Shown in pieces: positions 33,363 through 40,218 of a stretch of 64,000 bases of DNA. The DNA is taken from positions 363,848 through 427,847 of the forward strand of contig NZ_HG005140.1 of NCBI RefSeq assembly GCF_000455265.1, given 5' to 3'. Source of the DNA: Paenibacillus antibioticophila. GTDB taxonomy: Bacteria > Bacillota > Bacilli > Paenibacillales > Paenibacillaceae. The stretch's first letter is position 1. The number at the start of each line of letters is the position of its first letter. Below the pieces are notes generated by a model that had not been told where the DNA came from, made no database searches, and worked only from the letters and a program-made list of their open reading frames with translations. The translations under genes were made by a program, and so were the position numbers.

Positions 33363-34909
33363 ACCGCTACCTCCTGCCGCTCAAGCGGCACTGTTTTGGG
33401 TTTTGGAGCAATCTTCTCCGCCTTAAAAGCCTCAATAAAAGCTTGTAGATCGGCCGCAGGCAAGGAATGTCGCATCCCATAGCATTGAACGATTTTGTTA
33501 TTCTTGATCTCCATCGTATAGAACGGCTCATTTGGAGCCGAAACCTTGCGAATCATGAGAATATTTGTCTTGCCATCTGCATGTCGCTGGGCGTATCCTC
33601 CCACACAATGATGAAGTTTTTTTCCTTCCTCAATAATTTCATTGGCGGACTTAGCCGGTCGCAAGACGAACCCTTTGAATTCAAAATGATAGCGACGCTC
33701 CAGGGTCTTAAATCTTGCAGCAATCTTTCGCTTTTCTATGTCAGACAGGCTGATCTTTACCTGTGATGTCGTATTCTCATGGGCTGCATGGAGATCATGA
33801 GGGAAAACAACCTCAATCCGGGATAGATCAAATTCAAGCATTTTACACTGTTCCATGTAATCCTTCCACATGCGCAAAACACTATCCCGGTAACGATAAT
33901 GTTCCTTCTTCCCCCTCTGGAATTGCCGCTCCACATACTTCACACACTTCACAACACTCTGATACTTGAACATGCGCTTCAGGTCAGGCCATAAGACTTC
34001 TATGGAATCAGACAGTTTTCCAAGGCTTCCGAGCGTTGGACGGTCACTATCGTTCAAGGTCAGTTGATACAATCGCAGGGCAAGAGCATCATCGCTGAAT
34101 TTTATCTGAGGGTAACACTCCAGGAATCTACGTATATCCTGTTTCTTAAGCCGCAGAATCTGCTCTATCGTCTTCCCTCTCCAATTGATTGCATCATACG
34201 TTCTCATGCCGTATAGCTTCGCCTTGACAAAGTAGGTAAGATTCATCTTCGTGAGGTACTCAATGCAGGGGTGCTCCGTATAAAGTGCGAAAAACTTAGT
34301 CATATCCTGCTCGTTGTATTGCTCCCAGGTGCTGTACTGCAAAGGAGTACCATCAACAGCTATTGCAATGCTCTCCCGGGAATAATATTTGGGTATATTC
34401 TGATAAAGTGAATATTCTGAGATAACTCTGTCCATACGGTGCCAGTCATCGCCATTGTATGTGCTATATGCCGAGCTATCTCCCATCTTGAAAACATAGC
34501 TGCATGAAGGTCTAAACAATGTTTCTACTTTCTTGAAATCCCCTGTATAGTCTCGCCGCACGTAAAAACCTACAGCCGTGACAACAGATGAATCAATAAT
34601 GGATTTTTGGTAGTGAACAACATAGGCGAAATCACAAAGATATTTGCGGCCAACGTTGGCCCTATAGATCATGCAACGCGAGTTACATTTTGGACAGTCG
34701 GTAAATTCCCGGTGTCTCAGCGGATTATTGGGATAGTGAGTTCGCTTGCAATGGGTGCAATAGGCTGATTGAATCCCCTTCTTTGTCTGAATAAAGAGGT
34801 AGCGGCTTCTGAGCAAAACGCAATTGTTCACGTAATCTATTAATTCTTTACTAATAGGCCCGAAATGAGCCTTATGTGCAGCAAACGCGGCATCCTTAGG
34901 CATTCCCAT
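33359..34909 (-). CDS. PcfJ-like protein
   Basis: The 516-residue protein has an N-terminal zinc-ribbon-like cluster, YCTHCKRTHYPN and CPKCNSRC. Its C-terminal domain matches the PcfJ family: GFVLRPAKSANEIIEEGKKLHHCVGGYAQRHADGKTNILMIR followed by PFYTMEIKNNKIVQCYG. PcfJ-type proteins occur on conjugative plasmids, ICEs and phages, usually with a PcfK-like partner, here encoded immediately upstream. Its biochemical role is not established. The conserved HHCVGGY is intact. Confidence 0.75.
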   Translation of the reverse strand: MGMPKDAAFAAHKAHFGPISKELIDYVNNCVLLRSRYLFIQTKKGIQSAYCTHCKRTHYPNNPLRHREFTDCPKCNSRCMIYRANVGRKYLCDFAYVVHYQKSIIDSSVVTAVGFYVRRDYTGDFKKVETLFRPSCSYVFKMGDSSAYSTYNGDDWHRMDRVISEYSLYQNIPKYYSRESIAIAVDGTPLQYSTWEQYNEQDMTKFFALYTEHPCIEYLTKMNLTYFVKAKLYGMRTYDAINWRGKTIEQILRLKKQDIRRFLECYPQIKFSDDALALRLYQLTLNDSDRPTLGSLGKLSDSIEVLWPDLKRMFKYQSVVKCVKYVERQFQRGKKEHYRYRDSVLRMWKDYMEQCKMLEFDLSRIEVVFPHDLHAAHENTTSQVKISLSDIEKRKIAARFKTLERRYHFEFKGFVLRPAKSANEIIEEGKKLHHCVGGYAQRHADGKTNILMIRKVSAPNEPFYTMEIKNNKIVQCYGMRHSLPAADLQAFIEAFKAEKIAPKPKTVPLERQEVAV

Positions 34910-34914
34910 CCCTC

Positions 34915-35262
34915 CTACATCAAATCTTCCATTAGTTCATCAAGCGAAATGTCCAAAGTCTGGGGTGCCGGAGCGGGCTCTGAGGCTGATTTCTTACTTG
35001 AAATCCCATAATACTTGAGTACAACTGCAAATCCTTGATCCGGTGTCAGCATTGCGAAGTTGCCTTTCTTCTTTTTACTAGCCTCTGTTTGCATGGCTTT
35101 CAGGCTCCCTGCTACGGATTTTCCCTCAGCCACGATAAGTGGTGCATGATGCGGGTTTTGACGGATATGATCCATCAAGAAAGAGCCTACTAAATTTGTA
35201 TAATCATCACCTTTGGAATCAGTTATCTCCTTTTGCAGCTTGCGAAGAGCTTCCTGTAACAC
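34915..35262 (-). CDS. PcfK-like protein resembling the AcrIIA9 (Cas9 inhibitor) family
   Basis: The 115-residue protein from GTG 35262 (SD GGAGG seven bases upstream) has GDDYTNLVGSFLMDHIRQNP, GKSVAGSLKAMQTEASKKKKGNFAMLTPDQGFAVVLKYYGI and an acidic end SLDELMEDLM. This pattern, keyed by a K.i..sl..M...A....g..mLt...gF.iVlkYyGi core, is that of PcfK-like proteins, some of which are described as AcrIIA9 Cas9 inhibitors. Anti-CRISPR activity is inference; a housekeeping role in replication or transfer is an equal alternative. Operon with the PcfJ-like gene. Confidence 0.6.
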   Translation of the reverse strand: MLQEALRKLQKEITDSKGDDYTNLVGSFLMDHIRQNPHHAPLIVAEGKSVAGSLKAMQTEASKKKKGNFAMLTPDQGFAVVLKYYGISSKKSASEPAPAPQTLDISLDELMEDLM

Positions 35263-35321
35263 ACGTTCTCCTCCTTTTAATAGCCCGGGAGGACTAGCCT
35301 CCCGGCACATAAAATGATCAA

Positions 35322-36029
35322 TTAGGCAATAATGACGACCTGGCCACTACTGATTTGCTCCTTAAGGGCTTCATCCAGATAAGACTTGATCTCCTGAATT
35401 GCGCGAAGCTTCCATTCGCCTCCGTCGGCCTCGAAGATCGCGGCAGAAGGACCATCCTGCATCCGGAATACGAATGACGATTCCGGTTGTTCAATCTCGA
35501 CGAAAGTCCGGTAAGGCTTCAGATTGACAGGGTTAGGAACAGGCACGATCTCAGCAGTGGCCACTCCGGTTTTTGCAGTCACCTGTTGACTAATCCCATT
35601 GTCGCCAAAGCTCATTACATTTTCGTCCCTTACATTCCCGACGATGGCAAGGAGCTTACTTCTCACACCGTTCTCTACAAAGCAGCTTTGTAATAGAATG
35701 TTAAATCTCTCAACATCGTAAAAATCACCGAATCGGATATTAGGCAACAGCGCCTCTGCCTGGATCAGCGTGTTACGTTCCACGTTCCTATTGAAGCCAG
35801 TAACTGCACTGACAAGCGTCGGTGACTCGATGTGCACCATGACAGGAAGCTTGGCATCAAAGTCATTACGAAGATAGTCCACAAGACCGCTAAGGTTACG
35901 AACTTTCAGTGTCGAGGCTGTGGGCTCAGATACTCGCCGCAATTCCTGATTGGTATACACCTGCTCACCAATTTCGGTAGTGTGAATACCGGCCAGGCTC
36001 AAAATCTTTTCAATTGCTGATTTGATCAT
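35322..36029 (-). CDS. Hypothetical phage protein (235 aa), possibly DUF2303/YfdQ-like
   Basis: Contains SGLVDYLRNDFDAKLPVMVHIESPTLVSAVTGFNR, FVENGVRSKLLAIVGNVRDENVMSFGDNGISQQVTAKTG and a C-terminal RAIQEIKSYLDEALKEQI. Layout resembles YfdQ-like (DUF2303) phage proteins often found near recombination or early genes. Specific function is unknown. It lies between the PcfK-like and the 127-aa genes in the early operon. Confidence 0.5.
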   Translation of the reverse strand: MIKSAIEKILSLAGIHTTEIGEQVYTNQELRRVSEPTASTLKVRNLSGLVDYLRNDFDAKLPVMVHIESPTLVSAVTGFNRNVERNTLIQAEALLPNIRFGDFYDVERFNILLQSCFVENGVRSKLLAIVGNVRDENVMSFGDNGISQQVTAKTGVATAEIVPVPNPVNLKPYRTFVEIEQPESSFVFRMQDGPSAAIFEADGGEWKLRAIQEIKSYLDEALKEQISSGQVVIIA

Positions 36030-36060
36030 TCAAATAATCCTCCTATTCATTTTTCAAAGA

Positions 36061-36444
36061 TTAGCGATACATACCAACGACCTTGTTGTCAGCCAGTGAC
36101 TTCCCATGGCCATCTGTAACATCCCCTGCATCAGACAATTGAGTCTGGTTCGGATCGTGTTCCCGATTTGGCAATTCCTTGAGAACCGCAGCTCCGTCAG
36201 TATCGAAATCGAACGTGAAGGCTGTAGGAATTCCCGTGGAATGGGCCAGGCTAGACTTGACGTTAATTTCCACGTCACCAACCTGTCTTTGCTTATTGGG
36301 CTTGACTGCAATCGTCAGCGTAACCGTACGGGCCGCCTCTGCCTTTGTGTTCGGGTCCATAACGTTGGCGGCCAACTTAGCCAGCTCGATATTGAGCTTC
36401 TCAGCAGCGGCGCCTCCAGCAAGCTTGTCCAAAGATATATGCAT
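36061..36444 (-). CDS. Hypothetical early phage protein (127 aa)
   Basis: ATG at 36444 follows GGGGGTGATAAGT. Begins MHISLDKLAGGAAAEKLNIELAK; the middle is beta (TVTLTIAVKPNKQRQVGDVEINVKSS), and the end is Asp/Asn-rich. The longer reading to 36480 has no SD. Often found directly upstream of the DUF2303-like gene in phages, as here. Role unknown. Confidence 0.5.
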   Translation of the reverse strand: MHISLDKLAGGAAAEKLNIELAKLAANVMDPNTKAEAARTVTLTIAVKPNKQRQVGDVEINVKSSLAHSTGIPTAFTFDFDTDGAAVLKELPNREHDPNQTQLSDAGDVTDGHGKSLADNKVVGMYR

Positions 36445-36449
36445 ACTTA

Positions 36450-36668
36450 TCACCCCCTTTCCCGTGGGGATGAAGCCCATTTCTTCTGCTTATGCCGCTC
36501 GGCATTTGGCCGCTCGATAATCTCAGTGACCTCTGATGCAAACATAGGCGGCGACTTGACTCCGTTTATGGTCAATTTAATGAACTCTCTGGCAACGCCC
36601 GAGATCTCCTTGACCTCCCCGACCGCTCCGCTCTTGGTGCGGACGATATCGCCTTTCAAAACGATCAC
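36450..36668 (-). CDS. Hypothetical early phage protein (72 aa)
   Basis: Compact beta protein: MIVLKGDIVRTKSGAVGEVKEI then MFASEVTEIIERPN, similar in form to SH3-like small barrels. It overlaps its upstream neighbour by four bases (ATGA type). No known function. Confidence 0.5.
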   Translation of the reverse strand: MIVLKGDIVRTKSGAVGEVKEISGVAREFIKLTINGVKSPPMFASEVTEIIERPNAERHKQKKWASSPRERG

Positions 36669-36922
36669 TTAGCAAGCCCCCTTTTAATGAGGCGACGAAC
36701 TGTGATATAATACTTTTGAATATTTTGTAATGCCTGCAATCTTCCGGCTCCTAACCCGGAGGATTGCTTTTTTTGTTCCTTCAATCCCAAGTCAATCATG
36801 ATGTCGTGGATTTCCTTGTCCAGCCAGTCGTCACCCGCGTCAAGCGTCTTGCCGCTATCCCTAAACCGGATTAAGTCCTGCAAGTGCCTGAAGCTACGCC
36901 AGTTCTGCAGATTCAAATCCAC
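36665..36922 (-). CDS. Hypothetical early phage protein (85 aa)
   Basis: Helical protein MDLNLQNWRSFRHLQDLIRFRDSGKTL..LDKEIHDIMIDLGL with a basic C-terminus VRRLIKRGLAK. Starts at ATG with GGGGGTGTG close upstream. No motif recognised; it lies in a run of small early genes with tight spacing. Confidence 0.5.
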   Translation of the reverse strand: MDLNLQNWRSFRHLQDLIRFRDSGKTLDAGDDWLDKEIHDIMIDLGLKEQKKQSSGLGAGRLQALQNIQKYYITVRRLIKRGLAK

Positions 36923-36935
36923 TCAGCACACCCCC

Positions 36936-37235
36936 TCACATGAATCGAAGTTTAATAGCCTCTAAGGCGATGCGTTTATTATTTGAATCAAGGTAATCCA
37001 TGTCTGACAGGTTGCTAAGCTTGTGTTGCTCGTTAAATAAATGTAGTGCTAGGTTAAGCATGAATCGTTCTGATTGGCTCCACGGTCGTGAAATACGTTT
37101 CAAGCCGCCTGTATTAATAGTGCGAGCATCAAAGTCAATATGGGTTGCAACGAATTGTCGCAATCTATCACTTTCCAGGAAAATGTGTAGAGTGCTGCGC
37201 CAGTAGCGGTCCCGCTTAAGCTCCTCTGGTATCAT
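36936..37235 (-). CDS. DUF6075-like early phage protein (99 aa)
   Basis: Begins MIPEELKRDRYWRSTLHIFLESDRLRQFV and continues with WSQSERFMLNLALHLFNEQHKLSNLSDMDYLDSNNKRIALEAI, the arrangement of small DUF6075-type phage proteins. ATG at 37235 follows GAAGGAGG by six bases. It overlaps the excisionase-like gene by 20 bases. Function unknown. Confidence 0.6.
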   Translation of the reverse strand: MIPEELKRDRYWRSTLHIFLESDRLRQFVATHIDFDARTINTGGLKRISRPWSQSERFMLNLALHLFNEQHKLSNLSDMDYLDSNNKRIALEAIKLRFM

Positions 37236-37536
37236 ATTCAACCTCCTTCAACATCCCGGCTTTGGTCAGTTCGTATTCGTCCACCCAATCAGCACGTGTA
37301 TACCAACGACCGTCATCGTTCTGAAATCCTTTAATCTTACCCGCTGCCAACCACTTTCGGGCAGTTCTGACATTGACATCGTAACGTTGAGCCAATTCAG
37401 CGTCTGAATAAGCACGCGGCACACTATCCTCAACAGCGTATTCCTTGCTGATTTGCTGAATAGCAAGCTTTTGCTCAGGTACGTCCAGCATTTCCAAAAT
37501 TGAACGCATCACCTTTGTTGTTTGGGATACTAACAC
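37216..37536 (-). CDS. Excisionase/MerR-like helix-turn-helix protein (106 aa)
   Basis: Central HTH: YSDAELAQRYDVNVRTARKWLAAGKIKGFQNDDGRWYTRADWVDEY, typical of small winged-helix excisionase-type proteins. GTG at 37536 has AGGGAG nine bases upstream. First gene of the leftward early block. It may be the Xis for the attL/attR system or a transcription regulator; the sequence alone does not decide. Confidence 0.6.
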   Translation of the reverse strand: MLVSQTTKVMRSILEMLDVPEQKLAIQQISKEYAVEDSVPRAYSDAELAQRYDVNVRTARKWLAAGKIKGFQNDDGRWYTRADWVDEYELTKAGMLKEVEYDTRGA

Positions 37537-37570
37537 GTCCCTATCTCCCTCCTAAAATCTGCTAAAATAG

Positions 37571-37882
37571 TAGTGTCGTCGTATCAAGGCAGCACCCTCC
37601 GGGAGAAAGGAGAGTGATACATGTTTTTCTTCTTTTTTTGATTCGGATTTTTCCAAACGCCTATCCTCCGCAATGGAAGATCGAGGACTAGACGCGATTG
37701 CTTTAGCCATGCTTGCAAACGTATCGCCCGTCACAGTAGAACGCTGGTTGAACGGGAACTTTGAACCGAGACACAAGAATTTGGCCCGCATAGCCAATGC
37801 TCTTGATGTGTCTGACAACTATCTCTTAGGCTGAATCTGATAAAACCAGCCCGGAGGGTTCTGCCCTGATACGACTACGGTA
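37571..37882. repeat. 33-bp inverted repeats flanking the HTH gene
   Basis: The reverse complement of 37571-37603 matches 37850-37882 at 28 of 33 bases, both including CCCGGAGGGT and TGATACGAC. The left copy lies just before the SD of the HTH gene, the right copy just after its stop. The right copy extends into GACTACGGTAGGATTTCTCC (37873-37892), which recurs at 38601-38620 with one change. Confidence 0.7.
37621..37834 (+). pseudogene. XRE/Cro-like HTH gene, out of frame across a T7 tract
   Basis: AAAGGAGAG (37606-37614) is six bases before ATG 37621, an ideal start. That frame reads MFFFFF then stops. The next frame reads DSDFSKRLSSAMEDRGLDAI, ALAMLANVSPVTVERWLNG and NFEPRHKNLARIANALDVSD before the stop at 37832-37834: a complete HTH repressor-like domain. 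One base fewer in the T7 run (37633-37639) would join both into a 70-residue protein. Otherwise only a poor ATG at 37673 (53 aa, no SD) is available. Could be an inactivated gene, a slippage switch or a base-call error. Confidence 0.65.
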
Positions 37883-37954
37883 GGATTTCTCCCAACGATT
37901 TGCTAGAATTGTTAATGCCAAAACCATCAAATACTTTATGAAAGGAATAAAACA

Positions 37955-38320
37955 ATGTGCGATATTCCAGATAACTTTGATACCGAAATTCATCAACTAA
38001 TAGAAACAATTTCAGGCAAGTGGTTAATGTTCCCCAAGGCAATACCCTTAGGAACCTTCTTTATTGATATTGAAGAAAATTTTGTGCTCGGAGTTCATAA
38101 GGCTGATAGCAACATCTGTGTCTATATCCCTGATGAAAATGGAGTCTACCAACATGTCAGTAACATTGCATTTCAATCAAACGAGGACGTTTCAACCATC
38201 TGTGTTAACGGATCTGGCATTAAAGACATTAGGTATGATTTGGATGATCGCTATAACCCGACCGCTCCCCTCAGAGCCCTTTTTGTGGACTTAGAGGCTG
38301 ACTCTGATCAAACTCGATAG
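37955..38320 (+). CDS. Hypothetical protein in the immunity region (121 aa)
   Basis: ATG follows GAAAGGAATAAAACA. Sequence starts MCDIPDNFDTEIHQLIETIS and alternates short strands (GTFFIDIEENFVLGVH, ICVYIPDENGVYQHV) in an acidic small protein. Not recognised. Plus-strand and between the two repeats of the 24-bp element; its 3' end overlaps the DnaD-like fragment on the other strand. Confidence 0.5.
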   Translation: MCDIPDNFDTEIHQLIETISGKWLMFPKAIPLGTFFIDIEENFVLGVHKADSNICVYIPDENGVYQHVSNIAFQSNEDVSTICVNGSGIKDIRYDLDDRYNPTAPLRALFVDLEADSDQTR

Positions 38321-38537
38321 CTTGAGGTAACTTCAAAATTCCTTGCCGCTGGTATCGATCAAGAAAATGAACGATAAATTTAAAACTGTATTGATGTGAT
38401 AATTCCTTGACTTGTTCCATCGCATGGACGACAAGTGACCCATCCACCCCTACATCTTCGATATACTCTGCCAACCTTTTGACTTGAAACGGATTACACT
38501 CAAAGCCGAAAATGCGTTTGTGAGCGTTGTATACCAT
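38271..38537 (-). pseudogene. DnaD-domain fragment, paralog of the replication initiator C-terminus
   Basis: The reading NAHKRIFGFECNPFQVKRLAEYIEDVGVDGSLVVHAMEQ aligns with AAHERVFGYGCNPFQAQQLADYIDQDGIEERVVIRAIER of the initiator at 30055-30828, and the following helix IVHFLDRYQRQGILKLPQAIE also matches. The N-terminal winged helix is absent and there is no SD at the ATG 38537; the frame continues upstream about 20 codons without a start. I read it as a remnant of a second replication gene. Confidence 0.65.
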
Positions 38538-38605
38538 CGTTTCATTAGCAGATAATTTGATTGTTGTAATCGTGATCGTACACGGCCCCTCCCTTCCTCA
38601 GACTA

Positions 38606-38625
38606 CGGTGGGATTTCTCCCACCG
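38606..38625 (+). terminator. Hairpin CGGTGGGA/TCCCACCG
   Basis: A perfect 8-bp stem with TTTC loop, followed on the plus strand by TTATTTTGAG. It belongs to the repeated GACTACGGT element also seen, with a weaker stem, at 37873-37896. Terminator or a structured operator are both possible. Confidence 0.45.
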
Positions 38626-38654
38626 TTATTTTGAGATCATAGAACGTAGTTTTT

Positions 38655-38822
38655 TTACCCTACGGCCATCTTTTTGGATGCAACTGAACTAGTCGATTGC
38701 TGGCTGAACAATAAAGCATTTATGGTATTTAAGACATATGACTGATTCTGAGGAGTTAGTTGTCCAGCTAATGAACCGATTTCAAATGCGGTCTTAATTG
38801 GACTCGCTTTATCGTTTCCCAT
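38655..38822 (-). CDS. Small prophage protein divergent to the repressor (55 aa)
   Basis: ATG at 38822 is preceded by AAGGGGG. The product reads MGNDKASPIKTAFEIGSLAG then QLTPQNQSYVLNTINALLFS and a short polar tail. It is helical and soluble, with no HTH. It lies under the leftward promoter of the switch region, where phages place cro or antirepressor genes. Not recognised further. Confidence 0.55.
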   Translation of the reverse strand: MGNDKASPIKTAFEIGSLAGQLTPQNQSYVLNTINALLFSQQSTSSVASKKMAVG

Positions 38823-38874
38823 TTTGATTCCCCCTTTTGCTTGTCATATTACATTTATTTGCTTGCCTGATTAC

Positions 38875-38975
38875 AATTTAAATGATTTTAATGTTTGCGT
38901 CAATACATTTTTAAAATTAATTATGTTTGTTTGAAATCATTTGGTATTGACGCAAACATATTTGGACATTAATAT
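38875..38975. promoter_or_regulatory. Lysogeny switch: divergent promoters with 16-bp operators
   Basis: GTATTGACGCAAACAT (38944-38959) and its exact reverse complement (38891-38906) flank 37 bp. Each contains a -35. Rightward: TTGACG (38947-38952), 17 bp, TAATAT (38970-38975), driving the repressor at 39001. Leftward: TTGACG (38898-38903), 17 bp, TAAATT (38875-38880), driving the 55-aa gene at 38822. Repressor binding to the repeats would cover both -35 boxes. Confidence 0.7.
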
Positions 38976-39000
38976 TATGTTTGTGGAGGTGAATTAAATA

Positions 39001-39348
39001 ATGAATTTGTCTGAGAAGATAAAACTGATACGAAAAGCAAATAATCTTACTCAAGATGAGTTTGCCAGTTCTATTGGTATATCGAGAGGAAACCTTGCGA
39101 ATATCGAGCTTGGTAATGTCACGCCTACACAGCTTTTTATTAATTGCGTATCATTGATGTACAATGTTGATAAAAATTGGCTGCTGGATGATTCTAATAA
39201 CGATTTGAGTGCTCTGAACAATTCAACCAACATGATTTCTCTAATAGTAGAGAAATACGATCAGTTGGACGACAAGTACAAAAAGTTTGTAGAAGGCCAG
39301 ATTAATCAATTGCTTGAGTTACAGGAGCAGGCAAATAACTCTAAGTGA
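39001..39348 (+). CDS. XRE-family phage repressor (CI-like)
   Basis: The 115-residue protein has an N-terminal HTH: EKIKLIRKANNLTQDEFASSIGISRGNLANIELGNVTPT. A short C-terminal coiled segment (about 85-110; YDQLDDKYKKFVEGQINQLLELQEQ) is probably for dimerisation; there is no LexA-type self-cleavage domain. GGAGGTGA precedes the ATG. It sits downstream of the paired 16-bp operators, consistent with autoregulation and maintenance of lysogeny. Induction must work other than by RecA-driven self-cleavage. Confidence 0.8.
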   Translation: MNLSEKIKLIRKANNLTQDEFASSIGISRGNLANIELGNVTPTQLFINCVSLMYNVDKNWLLDDSNNDLSALNNSTNMISLIVEKYDQLDDKYKKFVEGQINQLLELQEQANNSK

Positions 39349-39385
39349 ACCACCACCCTAAAATCACAATTAAAGGAGTAACACG

Positions 39386-39610
39386 ATGCGGTATGAGCCG
39401 GATCGTTGTCGACTTCGCGAGCTTTATGCTGAGACCGGTATCAATCAGCGCATGGTGCACATCATAACCGGCATTTCCGAGAGCCAGCTATCTGAATATG
39501 CCAGCAACCATACCCGCATGGGGCTGGGGACAGCCGTTACGATAGCCAGAGCTTTAAAATTGCCTAGCTGTGAAATGCTCTATACCTGGAAGGTCTCAGA
39601 TAAAAAATAG
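39386..39610 (+). CDS. Cro-like HTH protein (74 aa)
   Basis: Minimal HTH protein: RELYAETGINQRMVHIITGISESQLSEYASNHTRMGLGTAVTIARALKL then CEMLYTWKV. ATG has AAAGGAGT upstream. It is 37 bp downstream of the repressor in the same direction, so probably cotranscribed with it, unlike a classical cro. It may be a co-repressor. Confidence 0.7.
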   Translation: MRYEPDRCRLRELYAETGINQRMVHIITGISESQLSEYASNHTRMGLGTAVTIARALKLPSCEMLYTWKVSDKK

Positions 39611-39619
39611 CGGAGCGAC

Positions 39620-39677
39620 GGAGGCTAATGGCCTCCCGATCCGGTAAAAACTTTAGTAATTCCTAAAGTTTTTACCG
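39620..39677. terminator. Two hairpins ending the repressor operon
   Basis: GGAGGC/GCCTCC (39620-39636) is followed by a 15-bp perfect stem CGGTAAAAACTTTAG/CTAAAGTTTTTACCG (39642-39677, 6-nt loop). The long stem has A- and T-rich arms and could terminate in either direction. Confidence 0.6.
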
Positions 39678-39749
39678 CACCAATATGTCTTATGTCCTAA
39701 TTATCCACCTATCCACTTGCATAATCCGTCATAATATGTCGAGTCAAGG

Positions 39750-39776
39750 ATGCAACTCAAGGGGGTCGAGTTGCAT
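39750..39776. repeat. Inverted repeat ATGCAACTC/GAGTTGCAT
   Basis: A perfect 9-bp dyad with 9-bp spacer lies 10 bp beyond the 3' end of the LytTR-like gene, with GTCGAGT repeated just outside (39739-39745 and 39766-39772). It lacks a T-run, so an operator-like site is as likely as a terminator. Confidence 0.35.
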
Positions 39777-39785
39777 ATAATCCCT

Positions 39786-40127
39786 TTATCTGTAACGACT
39801 TCGTGAAGCAACCACAATTTCGCTGTTGTCGACAAATGTCGTAACATATTGTCCGTCATCTGTTGTTCTGGTACGTTTGATCCGGGTACGGTTGACTATG
39901 GTGGACTTGTCTATATAGTCGAATCCATACTTTCTGAGGGCTTGAGAAATATCCTTAAGGGTGAGCAGCGGGGCATATCCTCCATGGGTTGTGTGATAGA
40001 CGGGTAGCAATTCAGAATTTTTAGTACGTCGATAGACTGAAATATAATTTACTTCGGACAAGTCGAACGCCTGAAAATCACTGTCTTCTCCTGTCCTGTT
40101 CTCGATCTTAACACCGATGATCTGCAT
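39786..40127 (-). CDS. LytTR-type DNA-binding domain protein (113 aa)
   Basis: Almost only a LytTR domain: LSEVNYISVYRRTKNSELLPVYHTTHGGYAPLLTLKDISQALRKYGFDYIDKSTIVNRTRIKRT, with the characteristic strand order and the IVNRTRI that corresponds to the conserved VN..I. No receiver domain precedes it. It reads opposite to its neighbours, between the Cro-like gene and integrase, so it may regulate integrase or lysogeny. Its target is unknown. Confidence 0.75.
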   Translation of the reverse strand: MQIIGVKIENRTGEDSDFQAFDLSEVNYISVYRRTKNSELLPVYHTTHGGYAPLLTLKDISQALRKYGFDYIDKSTIVNRTRIKRTRTTDDGQYVTTFVDNSEIVVASRSRYR

Positions 40128-40218
40128 AGTCAGTCTCCTCTTGGTGCGATTTTACTCTAATGGTAATCCGAAAGCTGATCAAAAATCTTGTTGAAAAACA
40201 TGGAAGTGAGGGTTAGCG

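Noticed and set aside
37552..37818. 88-codon minus-strand frame opposite the HTH gene
   Set aside because: The plus strand encodes a recognisable HTH domain; the antisense translation does not resemble any protein.
39616..39680. Tandem hairpins considered as a CRISPR repeat or riboswitch
   Set aside because: Only two unlike stems, no spacers and no conserved aptamer; terminator is simpler.
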